DNA of 64,000 bases, taken from contig NC_035169.2 in NCBI RefSeq assembly GCF_001659605.2, positions 10,186,446 to 10,250,445 of the forward strand, read 5' to 3'. Under the pieces are notes generated by a model. The model worked only from the letters and a program-made list of their open reading frames with translations. It searched no databases and was not told the origin of the DNA. The DNA is from Manihot esculenta (taxonomy: Eukaryota; Streptophyta; Magnoliopsida; Malpighiales; Euphorbiaceae). Each line of letters opens with the position of its first letter. Positions within the stretch are counted from its first letter, which is position 1. A program made the translations under genes and the position numbers. Of the stretch, positions 47,101 to 57,305 are shown one piece after another.

Positions 47101-50100
47101 ATGTCATGTTTAGAGAGAGAACGATGAGAGAGAAGAGGTGATTCCTAGTTCTATAACTCTAGAGCGTTTTACTCTATAGGAGACTACTATATAGGGGAGA
47201 TTAATGGTGATTAGGAAAATATAATAATTGGGCGTTTGGATAAATCAGATTTAAGGAGATACTAAAAAAGAGACACAACAGAAGTAGAAAAAATTATTGT
47301 GCAGTCTACTCAATGTCATTAATCTTCCTCTTTTCTGTCTGGTGAGTCATCCCTAAACCTTGAGCCCATTGATAATCTAGATAAACCAATTGCTAAAAAA
47401 AGAGTTGGGTCTTGCACAAAGCACTATTTCTAACTTTCTCTCTTATGATTCCTTGTCTCCATCTTATAGAGTCTTTGTCGTCTTGTCTATTTTCTTTGTG
47501 TCTATCCTACAGGATTAGAAAGAAGTTCTCAAAGATTCTAATTGAAAGGGAGCAATGATTGAAGAAATAAAAGCTCTGGCTAAAAATGATACCTGAGAGT
47601 TGATATCTCTTCTACCTGGAAAAAAAAAAATCAGTTGGCTGTAAATAGATGTTTATTGTAAAACACAAAGCAGATGGATCAATTGAAAGATTCAAGGCCA
47701 GATTAGTTGTCAAGGGATACACTTAAACCTATGGAGTGGATTACCGGGAGATATTTGCCCCTGTTGCCAAAATGAACTCAATCAGATTAATGCTATCTTG
47801 CGCAGCCAATCTTGACTGAGACCCACAACAATTTGATGTGAAAAATGCATTCCTCCACGGAGACTTGAAGAAAGAAGTGTATATGAAAATCCGGATTTGT
47901 TGATGAAAAAACACGAGAAAACGTGTGCAGGCTAAAGAAAGCTTTGTATGGGTTGAAATAGTCACCCAGAGGTTGTTTTGATCGATTCAACAGAGCTATG
48001 ATTTTCAGTGGCTATCAACAGAGCAATGCTGACTATACTCTATTTATTAGACATCACAAGGGTAAAATTACTCTTCTTATAATCTATGTTAATGACATAG
48101 TAATGACAGGGGATGACACTGAAGATGACTCGAAAAAGTTTGACTCAGGAGTTCGAAATTAAAGATTTAGAAAAACTTCAATATATTTTCTGGAAATAAA
48201 GGTTGCTAGATCAAAGAAGGGCATTTTTATTTTTCAAAAAAAAATACATTCTGAATTTTTTGAAAGAAACTGATATGTATGTTAAGCCGCAAACCAGCAG
48301 AAACTCCCATTGAGAGCAATTACAAGCTACAAGCAGGGATTGGTGAATCGGTGGATATTGACAGATATCACAGGTTGGTAGGCAGACTCTCCCATTGAGA
48401 GCAATTACAAGCTACAAGCAGGGATTGATGAATCGGTGGATATTGATAGATATCAGAGGTTGGTAGGCAGACTGATTTATCTTTCACATACTCGACCAGA
48501 CATAGCATATGCAGTCAGCTTAGTCAGTCAGTTTACTCATGATTCTCGTGAGTCTCACATGCAAGCTGACTTTCGCATTTTGTGATACTTGAAGTCTGCT
48601 CCTGGAAAATCTCTTCTATTCTCTAAATATGGTCATTTCCGCATAGACGCATTCACAGATGTAGATTGGGCTAGATCCCTTGATGATAGAAGGTCGACTA
48701 GTGGTTACTGCACACTTGTAGGATGAAACCTTGTCACTCGAGGAAGCAAAAAGCAAAGTGTTGTTGTTTGATCAAGTGCTAGAGCAATGACACAAGGTAT
48801 TTGTGAACTCCTATGGTTGCAGAGATTGTTGTAGGAATTGAAACTGTTGGAGAGAGAAACTCCTCTTGTATTGTGACAACAAAACTGTTATTATTATAGC
48901 TCACAATCCGGTTCAACATGACCGATGAAGCACATAGAGATTGATCGACACTTCATTAAAGAGAAGTTAATAAATAGTGTCTTGAGATTAGATCATATGA
49001 CTTCCGTCCGATTTCCGATGAATAGTTAGCCGATGTGTTTACTAAAGGGTTCAATAACAAAATTACAAGTTGGGCATGTATGATATCTATGCACCAACTT
49101 GAGGGGAAGTGTTGACGAACATAAAAAATTTCTAATTAGGAGGATTCAGATTTTTGGGATCCTAATTAGGCTTGATTATAGGATTTTATTTTTGTTGTAA
49201 ATATTTTTAATTTAGGTTGATGTTTTGTGTATAAATATTCAAACTTTATAAAGATTAATTCAATTGGAATAGAATAAAAAATTTCTCCCAAAATTCTTAT
49301 TTAATATTAATAACAATTTTATCCATAGAAAGCGTCAAAAGAATGTAAATTTAAACCCTTTGCAGTTTTCAGTTATATCAATAAGGAAAATAAATTGTAT
49401 GTTCCACTTACGTGTAATGTTGATAACTTTGCTTTTAAAAAATAACTATATCGATTTTCCTTATAATTGATAAATCAAATATAATTTTTTAAAGGAAATA
49501 TTTCTTTTTAAAAGATTTGTCATTGTTACACTCACACACACATATTTACTGAGGTATTTTGTAGGTTTTATTTGTATAATTCAATTCTATTTCCAGTTCC
49601 ACTTAATTGGCTTGAATTATTATCAATGTTTTAGTTTAGGCTATAATTGATATAATTAAAGAATAGGATGAATTTAAAAAATTTTTTAAGGTCCAGGATT
49701 TCTTTTACCATTAGCTATTTTGAAATGCAGAAAACATTTGTTGTGCATTAAGATATGCAACGTTTTCTGCATTAGGATATGCACAGACAAACTGTTTATT
49801 AGTCTTTACGTAATTGCATGCATCTTTCTTTTTTTCTTTTGGTCATTTGGTTTGTAGAGGACGCTTATTTCTGACGAAAGTTGAACGTTACTCAACTCTT
49901 ATGACTTTCATATGCAGTAATAGATTGCAATAATATTTTCTATTTTTCTATTATTGCTCAATGGTTATTGTGTAATATTATGCAGAGATAATAAATATCA
50001 TGCCGGTTACTCATATCTGCTAATGCATTTTCTATTATCTGCATTTGATTTTTGCTAAGGATAAACTACAATTTAGTCCTTGTAGTTTAATGAAATGAAC

Positions 50101-51471
50101 ACATTAGTCCCTATATTTTTAGAAGCATAACTATTTAGTCATTGTAATTTTTTAAAACCAATAAATTAGCTCCTATAGAGCAGGGTCCTTTATTCCATTT
50201 ACAATTTAGTCCCTATAATTTCTTATATTCCAACAGTTTAGCCTGTGTAGTTTAAATACATATAAGAAATTAATCCTTAAAAGTTAATACAACTATTGTA
50301 ATTTAACTATATTGTTCATAGCAGAGACTAATTTGTTGATCTTTCTTTTAAATTACAAGGACTAAGTAGTTGGTTTTTAAAATACAGGGAGTAATGTGTA
50401 GGTTTTACTAAACTAAAAGAACTGAATTGTAGTTTACCCTTTTATAATGAGAGAGCCTTGATGAACTTTACTACATTGAAATTAATATAATTATGTTTCA
50501 GGAACGTTTTGATCCTATAGTAGATACAACTGGACGTGACCTTATTCCTCTGATGGTTTATGGGTAAGCTTATACACATGCAATGGCCTTATTTCTGTGT
50601 TTATTACCTACCATAATACACAATTAGCGTAAAACTCAATTCTTTCTCACAGGAAGAATTCTAAAGGCCAAGATTACGAGGGGATGTACTGTGCCGTATT
50701 AGTAGTCAAGTAAGAGGTGGACTTGATCTACAAGCTAGTTTAATTTCATTTTCTGAAGGTTGACAAAAGTCTATGTTTCTATTTTGCAGCTCATTTGTTG
50801 TGTCAGCTGGAGTACTTAGAATTTTTGGGCAAGAAGTTGCTGAACTTCCCCTAGTTGCAACAAGTAATGGTAATCAGGGGAAGGTGAGCTTATCGTGTGG
50901 ATGTTGTGCATTATGCCTGGTTAATTTCATTTGTATTGTCCTTGAGCCTTCCTAAGTCCATTAAGAAAAGTTCGCTTATTTTGCATTTGGCTCAACCATG
51001 TTTGTTGAAATGTACTGTAATAGTTTTATGTATTATAGTTTTAGCCGTTGGACTATAGTGCTTTCTAAAGCTTTATTTATGGAGCAATTTACTTTCTCAG
51101 GGATATTTCCAATTATTGTTCTCCTGCATAGAGAAGTTGCTGGCTTTTTTAAATGTTCAGAGCGTTGTGCTCCCTGCTGCTGAAGAAGCAGAATCTATAT
51201 GGACTGATAAATTCGGTTTTCAAAAGATAAAACCAGATCAGGTACATCATATCTAATTACCAAACGTGCACATGCATAACTATATTAACCTCTGTGTTTC
51301 TGGCTCACCTCGTGTCTCTGAGTTGAAATTGCTTGCATGGTAATGCAGATTAGCCAATATAGAAAAAGTTGCTGTCAGATGGTGACTTTCAAAGGTACTT
51401 CTATGCTGCAGAGAATGGTTCCTGCTAGTAGAATTGTTAATCAAAATACCGAGTTCGTAGGAGTTTTGTAA
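32148..51471 (+). CDS. TDBD/PHD-finger/GNAT transcriptional regulator (IDM1-like superfamily), 21 coding exons
   Basis: This is the plant family of nuclear proteins annotated as acyl-CoA N-acyltransferase with RING/FYVE/PHD zinc finger; relatives read chromatin and acetylate histones. I placed exons by hand: 32148-32915, 33050-33121, 33247-33451, 33565-33673, 41368-41460, 41680-41772, 42029-42121, 42289-42381, 42505-42586, 42666-42725, 42797-42849, 42947-43113, 44046-44256, 44435-44492, 44748-44804, 44909-45154, 50502-50563, 50653-50709, 50790-50883, 51101-51241, 51349-51471. All junctions are GT-AG and frames join to 978 residues. Domains: TDBD-like repeat (about 248-315, [14 protein letters not shown] onward), four 31-residue units (385-509), second TDBD-like repeat (about 524-600), PHD finger from C608 ([20 protein letters not shown]), second PHD-like module (about 696-765), then an acetyltransferase-like region (about 820-965, [19 protein letters not shown]). 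No broken key residue is apparent. Two copia elements lie in introns. Confidence 0.9.
33727..33926 (+). repeat. 5' LTR of the first copia element
   Basis: 200 bp, TGTTGACTTATTTGC to CCCAAAATTTTTCA. Contains a TATA-like GTGTATAAATAGTCATG near 33,846. It has an extra GTTGATTCTA repeat near 33,750 that is absent from the 3' copy. Confidence 0.9.
34270..38460 (+). pseudogene. Copia gag-pol, broken
   Basis: Gag begins around [17 protein letters not shown] (34,347) and has an in-frame stop after MTIS (34,692). A CX2CX4HX4C knuckle ([16 protein letters not shown]) lies near 35,025-35,075. The protease motif [10 protein letters not shown] is near 35,297-35,330. Integrase shows the CEYAKHTR end of the zinc region (35,800) and [17 protein letters not shown] (36,150-36,205). 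RT shows [36 protein letters not shown] and, at the catalytic box, YFGDIIV where YVDD is usual. RNase H shows [13 protein letters not shown] and [13 protein letters not shown] (38,230-38,335). A deletion and frameshift after IFISQR (37,695) remove part of the RT/RNase H junction. Confidence 0.85.
38469..38650 (+). repeat. 3' LTR of the first copia element
   Basis: 182 bp, TGTTGACTTATTTGC to CCCAAAATTCTTCA, followed by the TTTTA duplication. Confidence 0.9.
41874..41973 (+). repeat. 50-bp tandem duplication in an intron
   Basis: Two adjacent 50-bp units starting GTGTGGAAGGCGCATAAATA (41,874 and 41,924) differ by a single base (GTTG/GCTG). They lie in the intron between the second and third 93-nt exons. 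Near-identity suggests a recent event. Confidence 0.85.
43670..43904. mobile_element. Stowaway-like MITE in an intron of the PHD gene
   Basis: Starts TA then CTCTCTCCGTTCCGTAATTT, close to the CTCCCTCCGTCCC end of Stowaway elements. The right end GGAGAAAGGGGAG is a rough complement of it. The interior is AT-rich with TTAATATTTAATAAAATTTA, seen also near 2,720. The right boundary is approximate. Confidence 0.5.
45930..49080 (+). pseudogene. Copia pol remnant, heavily broken
   Basis: Integrase, RT and RNase H segments are readable only in pieces, for example [17 protein letters not shown] junk before protease, [16 protein letters not shown] (46,393-46,440), [19 protein letters not shown] (47,833-47,889) and [13 protein letters not shown] (48,872-48,910). 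Gag is not recognisable, so the 5' part of the coding region seems deleted. The 85-bp duplication at 48,304 shifts the frame further. Confidence 0.7.
48304..48473 (+). repeat. 85-bp tandem duplication in copia pol
   Basis: CTCCCATTGAGAGCAATTAC occurs at 48,304 and 48,389. Both units run to TTGGTAGGCAGACT with a few differences. 85 is not a multiple of three, so it breaks the frame. Confidence 0.85.
50057..50441. mobile_element. MITE with about 65-bp inverted ends, intronic
   Basis: The left end AAGGATAAACTACAATTTAG and the right end, reversed AAGGGTAAACTACAATTCAG, match over about 65 bp, including ACACATTAGTCCCTATATTTT versus ACACATTACTCCCTGTATTTT. There is no coding capacity. I could not find a convincing target duplication, so the superfamily is unclear. 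Confidence 0.6.
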
Positions 51472-52750
51472 ATAACTGGTATGAGCTTTTTTTTTTTTTT
51501 TTTTCTTTTTTTGGTTTAAGGGAAAGAAAAAGATTCTTAGTGTTTACATTTCAATTATTATTATAATTATTATCATTTTTGAAAATGTGTATACAGACTT
51601 GGGTATTTAAGGGAGGTATATATATGTGGAGGAAGCAAATGCTACTCATTTGTGCTGTCCACTTCATCAAACTTGTAACATCATATGATGCAATATTCAT
51701 CATTGATTCACTCTGAAACCTTCAACCCGGCTTCCCTGAGAAGGTGCATTGATTGAGAAAGCTCTTACGGAGTTTTATCAGATTGAAGATTTTAGTTACT
51801 ATATTTTAAAACTAATTTTAGGGGGATGTGTTGACGATTTTGTTTTAACTGCTGTCTTGATATCTTTTGGGGTGAAAAGTATTCGACCAATGGTGTATGG
51901 GTATACCCAAGTAGTGAAACTTCTGAATTTGTGTATATATATTATATTGAACTGCACTGAATCGAAACTGAAACAATAATTTTATACCCTGTTTTTTAAC
52001 AAAATTTTAAAGGGTTAAATATTTATATGATTTGGTAATTTTATCTTAAGAATTCAATTTTGGATTAGGTGTTTTTGAACTATAAATATAAACTTTGTAC
52101 AATTGTAGCCATAACTCAAACCTAATTTTATGAAATTTAAAATTTGTATATTCTAATGAGATTTTTGTACTTTCATAATTTTATTTCTTTTTTGTTTGAG
52201 ACATTATGACCGTATCAATTAGAAAAATATGAATAAATTCATTTAAAACATTTATATGGATAAGTTTTTACTGCACTGTCAAATGGTATTGAATTGACTA
52301 TGCTTGGTTAGTGAATAACAAATATTAAAACAATTAATATTTCTGAACAGGTGGTAAATAACTAATATTCTTTATTCTTTAGTATATTTGTAATACGATG
52401 ATAGCATTTATTAATAAATCAATGAAATATTAGTTAAAACTTGAAATTATATTAAAATTTCAATCTAAATATAAATTAATAAATTGTATTAGATAAGTAT
52501 ATACAAATCTTACTATAAATAAAGAATTTCGGCTATTTATGAAGTCATAATTCAGTTTTAGTGTATTTTTTTGAGTATTTTTCTGTGTTTTTTTTGTAGT
52601 ATAATGGAAGATTAATAATTCAGTTTTGAAGTGTGTCCAAACCAATTAGTTGCGTGATTGGACTCTGCTGCAAGAAAGACGATTAGTTTGGCTTCTTCAA
52701 TGATTGGGTGTATGAGTTGATTAAAATTCAAATCCAACCAAAACTCCACT
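51472..52750. other. 3' UTR of the PHD gene and intergenic spacer
   Basis: The stop at 51,471 is followed by a T-rich tract (51,488-51,520), probably within the 3' UTR. No polyadenylation site can be fixed. From about 52,000 the spacer is AT-rich. No gene or repeat end is recognised before the TATA box at 52,752. Confidence 0.45.
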
Positions 52751-52751
52751 C

Positions 52752-52760
52752 TATATAAAA
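52752..52760 (+). promoter_or_regulatory. TATA box of the FAS1 gene
   Basis: TATATAAAA lies 46-54 bp before the ATG at 52,806, in a normal position for a TATA box with a leader of roughly 20 bases. Confidence 0.6.
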
Positions 52761-52805
52761 ACTGCTGCCTCTTTTAATATATCCCACAACTGCACTGCTA
52801 ATCTA

Positions 52806-53540
52806 ATGGCATCTACTTCTCTTGTACCCTTTTTAATTGTTTTGGTTTTCCTTCAGTTGAATCAGATATCGTCGGCACAGTGTGAAGAGCCGCCGCGAGG
52901 TGAGGTTAGATATCCAGATATACGTCATTTGGTATTGTACAAGTATGGGGCATATGCAGATAATTCAAAAGGAGGTTGTCACAAGGAATTTTTCCCATCA
53001 GATGATGAGGTGACAGTGATCATAAATAATATTACAAAAGCCTTATGGGATGCTGGTTATAAGATCATGTCTTTGATTCTTGAGAAAAGGCTAATCTCAG
53101 TTACGCCTTATAATTGGTATCAACGTGATAGAATCACTATATATAACAACAATACAATCACTATATTTGCTCCTCCAGATGAAGAAGCTGCTGGCATTGA
53201 GAACTATGAGTTTCTTGGTTATCAGATTGCAAAATCCAAGATTGACAAAGAAGCTTTTGATTCAGGACGCCTGTTTGAGGGGTCTGAGATACTTACGTTG
53301 GATATTAATTCAGATGTTAAGGTGAGTACTCTAAAGGTAACAGAACCCAAGACTGGTTGTCCATCCATCAATGGCGTAAAGATCACAAAATGGAACATTT
53401 ACAACGATGGGAGTGTGGTTGTTCATGGGGTTGAAGATTTCTTTCATCCCAAGTTTCGTTTCCCGAGCGGATTTGACGATCAATGGGAGAAGGAATCCCT
53501 CAAGGATACCTTTAGTAAGGTGTTAAATGGCTCTCTTTGA
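52806..53540 (+). CDS. Secreted single-FAS1-domain protein (fasciclin-like)
   Basis: 244 residues, intact, no intron. Residues 1-24 form a signal peptide ending ISSA before QCEEPP, so the product is probably secreted to the cell wall or apoplast. The FAS1 domain follows: the H1-like box TITIFAPPDEEAAG near residues 117-130, and near the C-terminus VKITKWNIYNDGSVVVHGVE with the H2-like VVHGVEDFF. Plant FAS1 proteins act in the cell wall and in adhesion. There is no Pro/Ala/Ser-rich arabinogalactan region and no C-terminal hydrophobic GPI signal, so it is not a standard FLA. Cysteines and Asn-X-Ser/Thr sites (NNIT, NNNT, NGSL) fit a secreted glycoprotein. The FAS1 call comes from motif recognition only. 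Confidence 0.72.
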   Translation: MASTSLVPFLIVLVFLQLNQISSAQCEEPPRGEVRYPDIRHLVLYKYGAYADNSKGGCHKEFFPSDDEVTVIINNITKALWDAGYKIMSLILEKRLISVTPYNWYQRDRITIYNNNTITIFAPPDEEAAGIENYEFLGYQIAKSKIDKEAFDSGRLFEGSEILTLDINSDVKVSTLKVTEPKTGCPSINGVKITKWNIYNDGSVVVHGVEDFFHPKFRFPSGFDDQWEKESLKDTFSKVLNGSL

Positions 53541-54183
53541 AATATCAAACAATCGCTACAACTTGAAGAACTCCAGGCCTGCATATTCCAACATCTATTG
53601 GCTAGTATTTAGTTTTGTTTTTTTTTTTTTAAAAGATTTTTTTCTATTTAATTCCATTAGATTTTTTTTTTTTCTCTCATGTTTGGTTTTTTTTTTCTCT
53701 TTAATTCCATGTTTATAATTTTTTTTTCTCTCATACTAGGTTTTTTTTCGTCTACTGATTAATCAAGTTACGGGAAAATATAATTATAAACTATCTTTTA
53801 TATTTTCGTACAGATTGATTAATTATTAAATAATTACTCCTTCATCATAGAAATTATAAAATATAAATATTTTTTAAAAATAATAAATTTATATTATTTT
53901 TGATATATATTAAACATGAAGATTTTAGAAAATTAATAATTTATTAAAAGGAGCAGAGTGACCAATAATAAGAAGTGGATGAAAAAGGAAGCATCGGTGT
54001 TTTTAAGAGAGTGGTAAAAAGGAGAAAACTTAAAGCAACCAATAACAATAAAAAGATGGCAGAACCCACGATATGCTTATTTAGTTCTTTAAAATCATAT
54101 ATAGAAAAGATCAAAATACATAGAAAACATTGTTAAAATTCCTCTATCCGAATAAGACAAACCCAATAAAACATTAATAAAAG
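53541..54183. other. Intergenic spacer with a Stowaway-like MITE
   Basis: T-runs at 53,610-53,745 may lie in the FAS1 3' UTR. A small element at about 53,837-53,958 starts TA-CTCCTTCATCATAG and ends near AAAAGGAGCAGAG, Stowaway-like in size and ends. No gene is seen. Confidence 0.4.
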
Positions 54184-55521
54184 CTAACCCTCATAAACTT
54201 GACAATCAATACTCTCCAGATATAATTTCTTCTCTTGCAAATCATAAGCTACGTTATGGTTTTGTTGAGCCATGACACCTATGACAGTTGCATCCTGAAA
54301 AGGCTTGTCTGGAAGACGAGAGCTTGGATAAACAGCCATGCAAAATATAGATGCGGTAGCTTGATAAAATATACCATCAAATCCCACTTCTAAAACAGCT
54401 TCTTCACTAAAGTGGTAGACCACTTCTGGAAAGTTTGTTAGGTTCTGAGCCATGGTACCTTCATAGCACAAACACCATCTACATTCCTTCGTGTCTACTA
54501 TAGAATCACCCAATATCCTCTTCACCTCATTCCTAAACCTGTAATACGCTTCGTTCACCAGCCAAGTAGCCACACTTCCGGAGTCTATGATTACTCCAGA
54601 TAGCTTGCTTTTATCTGTTATGTTTCTTATAAACACTTTCTTATCAATGTCAAGCGTGTTTTCTCCAATGCTTATTTCTTGAAGATTTAAATAGTAATGT
54701 AATTCACTCATCTCCAGAGGTGTTGTATCTCCCTCTAAGCGTGCCTCATCTCCTAAGATCAAGCGATTATAGTTGTAGTTGGGATCATAAAAGTCCCCAA
54801 TGCAGTAAGAGAATTTGTTTGCTAGTTGCCTCGCCATAGATAGCTTTTTCGGTCCGAGGCCAAAAACACCATTGATACCACCATCAATATATTCTTTGTT
54901 AACTTTACTACAACCAAATATTACTTGAGGAACAACAACTATATTTTCATCTGATTCGAAGAGGAGTTGCTCAGTAGCTGCATTTCCTGTTGATGGAGGA
55001 GCATTGACATATGAAATATTATAAGTGCACTGCTCATTTATACAACTAGAACTAGGAAAATATGAGCAGAACTCTGATTTGCAAGGCATACTGGCATATG
55101 TAGATGATTTTAAAGGATCTAACAATGGAATTGGACTACGTCGGGAAATATACCAATTTGGGGAGCATTGTACCCATAATAGGTTACTTGCAGTGTCCAT
55201 GACGGCTAGTTGTGAGATCGCTGGATTGCCTATATAAAAACGTACTAGAAATAGCAAGCCCATGTCAGTCCCAGCAGCTAGATCAGTTTTGTAATTAGTG
55301 AAGCGTGCAAGTGAGTTTTCAAAAATGAATTTGGCTTTATCTTCTATGCTGTGGTGGGGGTTATGAAATGGGGAGTGAATAGAATTGCGGTGGATTAGTT
55401 TGGTGATCAATTTTGTAGGTTTGGTTTTGGCTTCTGAAACATTGGAGGCGTAGCAGAAAATGGTGAAAGTTGCATATAGGAAGAAGAATAGAAGCACAAT
55501 TCTTGAGTGATGGATCGCCAT
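54184..55521 (-). CDS. Aspartic protease, nepenthesin/CDR1-like (A1 family, TAXi fold)
   Basis: 445 residues, intact, no intron. A signal peptide covers about residues 1-25. The LITKLIHRNSIHSPF motif after it is typical of the propeptide in the CDR1-like secreted group. The first active-site box is MDTASNLLWVQCS, with D109 present but Ala at 111 where Gly is almost universal in DTG. The second is IIDSGSVATWL with D313-S-G315. A TAXi N-terminal domain with many cysteines precedes a TAXi C-terminal domain. It probably acts in the apoplast or secretory path. A palindromic TTATATAA at 55,567-55,574, about 46 bp upstream, is a likely TATA box. The DTA box could lower activity, or the protein may be a non-catalytic relative. 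Confidence 0.88.
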   Translation of the reverse strand: MAIHHSRIVLLFFFLYATFTIFCYASNVSEAKTKPTKLITKLIHRNSIHSPFHNPHHSIEDKAKFIFENSLARFTNYKTDLAAGTDMGLLFLVRFYIGNPAISQLAVMDTASNLLWVQCSPNWYISRRSPIPLLDPLKSSTYASMPCKSEFCSYFPSSSCINEQCTYNISYVNAPPSTGNAATEQLLFESDENIVVVPQVIFGCSKVNKEYIDGGINGVFGLGPKKLSMARQLANKFSYCIGDFYDPNYNYNRLILGDEARLEGDTTPLEMSELHYYLNLQEISIGENTLDIDKKVFIRNITDKSKLSGVIIDSGSVATWLVNEAYYRFRNEVKRILGDSIVDTKECRWCLCYEGTMAQNLTNFPEVVYHFSEEAVLEVGFDGIFYQATASIFCMAVYPSSRLPDKPFQDATVIGVMAQQNHNVAYDLQEKKLYLESIDCQVYEG

Positions 55522-55574
55522 GACTGAAATATATTGTTATACCATTTCTCTAAAATGCACACAGCTTTATATAA

Positions 55575-56347
55575 GTCCCTGATTAGGGTTACTTGTGATA
55601 GAAGTGGAGATGGTGAAGCTAGATCAAATGGATGCATAGAAACACAAATAATATGTGATATTACAAGAAAATGAATAGTACGTAAGATAGTTCATGCATT
55701 TGGTTTGATCCAACCTCTTCAAACTTGCCCATGCAATTTAAGTGTGGCCATCACGCAATTTCACGTTAATGTTTTTTCAATAGATAAATGGTGATAATTA
55801 AATTAAATAAAAGATATAAAATTAAAATTATAGCAGAATTCATGTAAATTAAAATAAATATCTTTGTATAGAGAACAAATTTTAGTTAACTATGAGCTAA
55901 TAATGGATACTTTCCCATTTTCAAACTGAGTAACTAGTTTTTATCGAAAATTTTTGCTTTTATAATATGTACACTTAACTAATGAATCAAACTATTTTTT
56001 TAAAAATAAAATTACAAAATAAGAGTTGAATCTAAAAATGTGAGTGTAATAAATTAAAAATATTTATATTATATACTTATATTACACGTAGGAGTATGAA
56101 ATTAGAAATTAAGAATATTCTTTTTGTGATGGGGTTTAATTCATTACAAGAAGCCCTCGAGTGGAAAGAGTAAACAAAGTTCATTTGATATAAGAGATTA
56201 ACTCTCTTACTTTAGATGAACTTTTTACCAAGAAAATGTGCAATCTGATTGTAAACTGGACGTATTCAAGAAAAAGAGATAGACTGAAAGGATTTAATTA
56301 TATTTAACGAGTTCGAAATAATATATTGAGTAGTAAGGGAAGCTGGA
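55575..56347. other. Intergenic spacer, no gene seen
   Basis: AT-rich between the protease promoter and the RNase H-like fragment. No repeat ends or open frames of note. Confidence 0.4.
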
Positions 56348-56549
56348 TTACCCCTTATAGGCTTGAACTGTAATAAGAGAATTTTCTTCTATAATAGAGC
56401 AAAAGAAGCCTCTACTTTTAGCAAAAATAAGTATTTCTCGACAAATAATGCTCTCTAATTGTAAGGGGTTTGAGATAAAGGCCCACGAACGATAATACCG
56501 GTCAATAACAATTTCAAAAGAATCACGAACAATAACCGTAGAGACTCCT
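56348..56549 (-). pseudogene. RNase H-like (RVT_3 type) fragment, cut by the Tat-type element
   Basis: On the minus strand an open stretch reads STVIVRDSFEIVIDRYYRSW, then LESIICREILIFAKSRG and IIEENSLITVQAYKG. The pattern V-V-R-D...E-x-L-x-C-R-E-A-L-x-x-A...V-I-x-E-x-D-S resembles the RNase H-like domain found in plant LINE-derived and 'putative ribonuclease H' proteins. In that pattern a catalytic Asp would sit where ENS is found here. The N-terminal end stops at 56,549, where the LTR of the next element begins, so the insertion split it. The other half would lie beyond the window. Confidence 0.45.
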
Positions 56550-57297
56550 TGATGACCGCCAGGCTTTTGGCACCCGGGCTGAGGCCGGACCCTAGAGAAG
56601 AATATATGCCCAAAACCCATTAGAACTCTCTAAAGCAGATCAGCCCAATATCGCGTACTCCAACCCGTGGCAAAGGCAGGCCAGACTGACCTTATGTGCA
56701 GGTCCACTAGAGGATAGCCTAGCCCGGTGATGTGATGGGAGGTAGGAGAGCAGGCCCAAGCACCTTGCAGCCCTATCAGCATGTGCGCCGGGAAAATTAA
56801 ATGGCTGCCTGACAGAGAGGGGTACGCTGGTACATTCGTATGTAATACCCGGCTAGATTCCGGCATCAGAATCCCTACCTTCCGGCGGAATCTCCGTTGA
56901 AATCTGAATTTCGGAAGATGCCAGAGTCTTCTAGAAGGGTAAAGTGTGTTTTTAAAATGTTTTCACATGATTTTATGATTTTAAATGGAAAAGAAATGAG
57001 TTTTGAAAAGATTAGGCCAAGGAGGAAGGACCCAGGTTCGATCGCCGAACCTCAAGTTCGGCCGCCGAATATAGGGTTGTTTCGGGAGTGCTTTAGGCCT
57101 CCGAAAGCTTTGAGGGAAGAAACCAGGTTCGGCCGCTGAACCTTATGTTCGGCCGCCGAACATGGGATAGTTTAGGAGGGGCACGTTAGGCTTCCGAAAG
57201 AAAGCCACTTTCGGCCGCCGAACCCCATGTTCGGCCGCCGAACGTGGTGAGGTTTTGGAGGCAGATTTGGCCGCCGAAGGAGGTTTGGCCGGCCATC

Positions 57298-57305
57298 TAT
57301 AAAAG
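57298..57305 (+). promoter_or_regulatory. TATA box of the long LTR
   Basis: TATAAAAG after GGCCGGCCATC. Counterparts (TTTTATAG or TTATAGG before GGCTGGCC on the plus strand) occur in the minus-strand copies near 6,580, 9,190, 22,576 and 63,187, so the position is conserved. Confidence 0.7.

Larger units (their letters stand above)
45308..49299 (+). mobile_element. Second Ty1/copia element, intronic, sense, more decayed
   Basis: LTRs at 45,308-45,512 and 49,110-49,299 start TGTTGRC and share GAGGATTCAGAT, TTAATTAG and GATTAATTCAATTGGAATAG. The primer site TGATATCAGAGCC is at 45,513 and the polypurine run TTGAGGGGAAG sits before the 3' LTR. Flanks CTAAT (left) and TTAAT (right, one T after the LTR end) could be a decayed duplication. 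Coding remnants match the first copia copy in order: protease ([11 protein letters not shown]), integrase ([19 protein letters not shown] near 46,905-46,965), RT and RNase H. Stops and frameshifts are frequent. Confidence 0.88.
45155..50501 (+). other. Large intron (5.3 kb) carrying a copia element and a MITE
   Basis: Splits the protein between AIFQ and ERFDPIVD, inside the region leading into the acetyltransferase domain. Donor CCAA/GTAAGT, acceptor TGTTTCAG/GAACG. It holds the second copia element (45,308-49,299) and a MITE (50,057-50,441). The rest is AT-rich with no feature seen. Confidence 0.8.

Noticed and set aside
53125..53325. ORF in another frame inside the FAS1 gene
   Set aside because: It overlaps an intact coding frame that has a signal peptide and recognised motifs.
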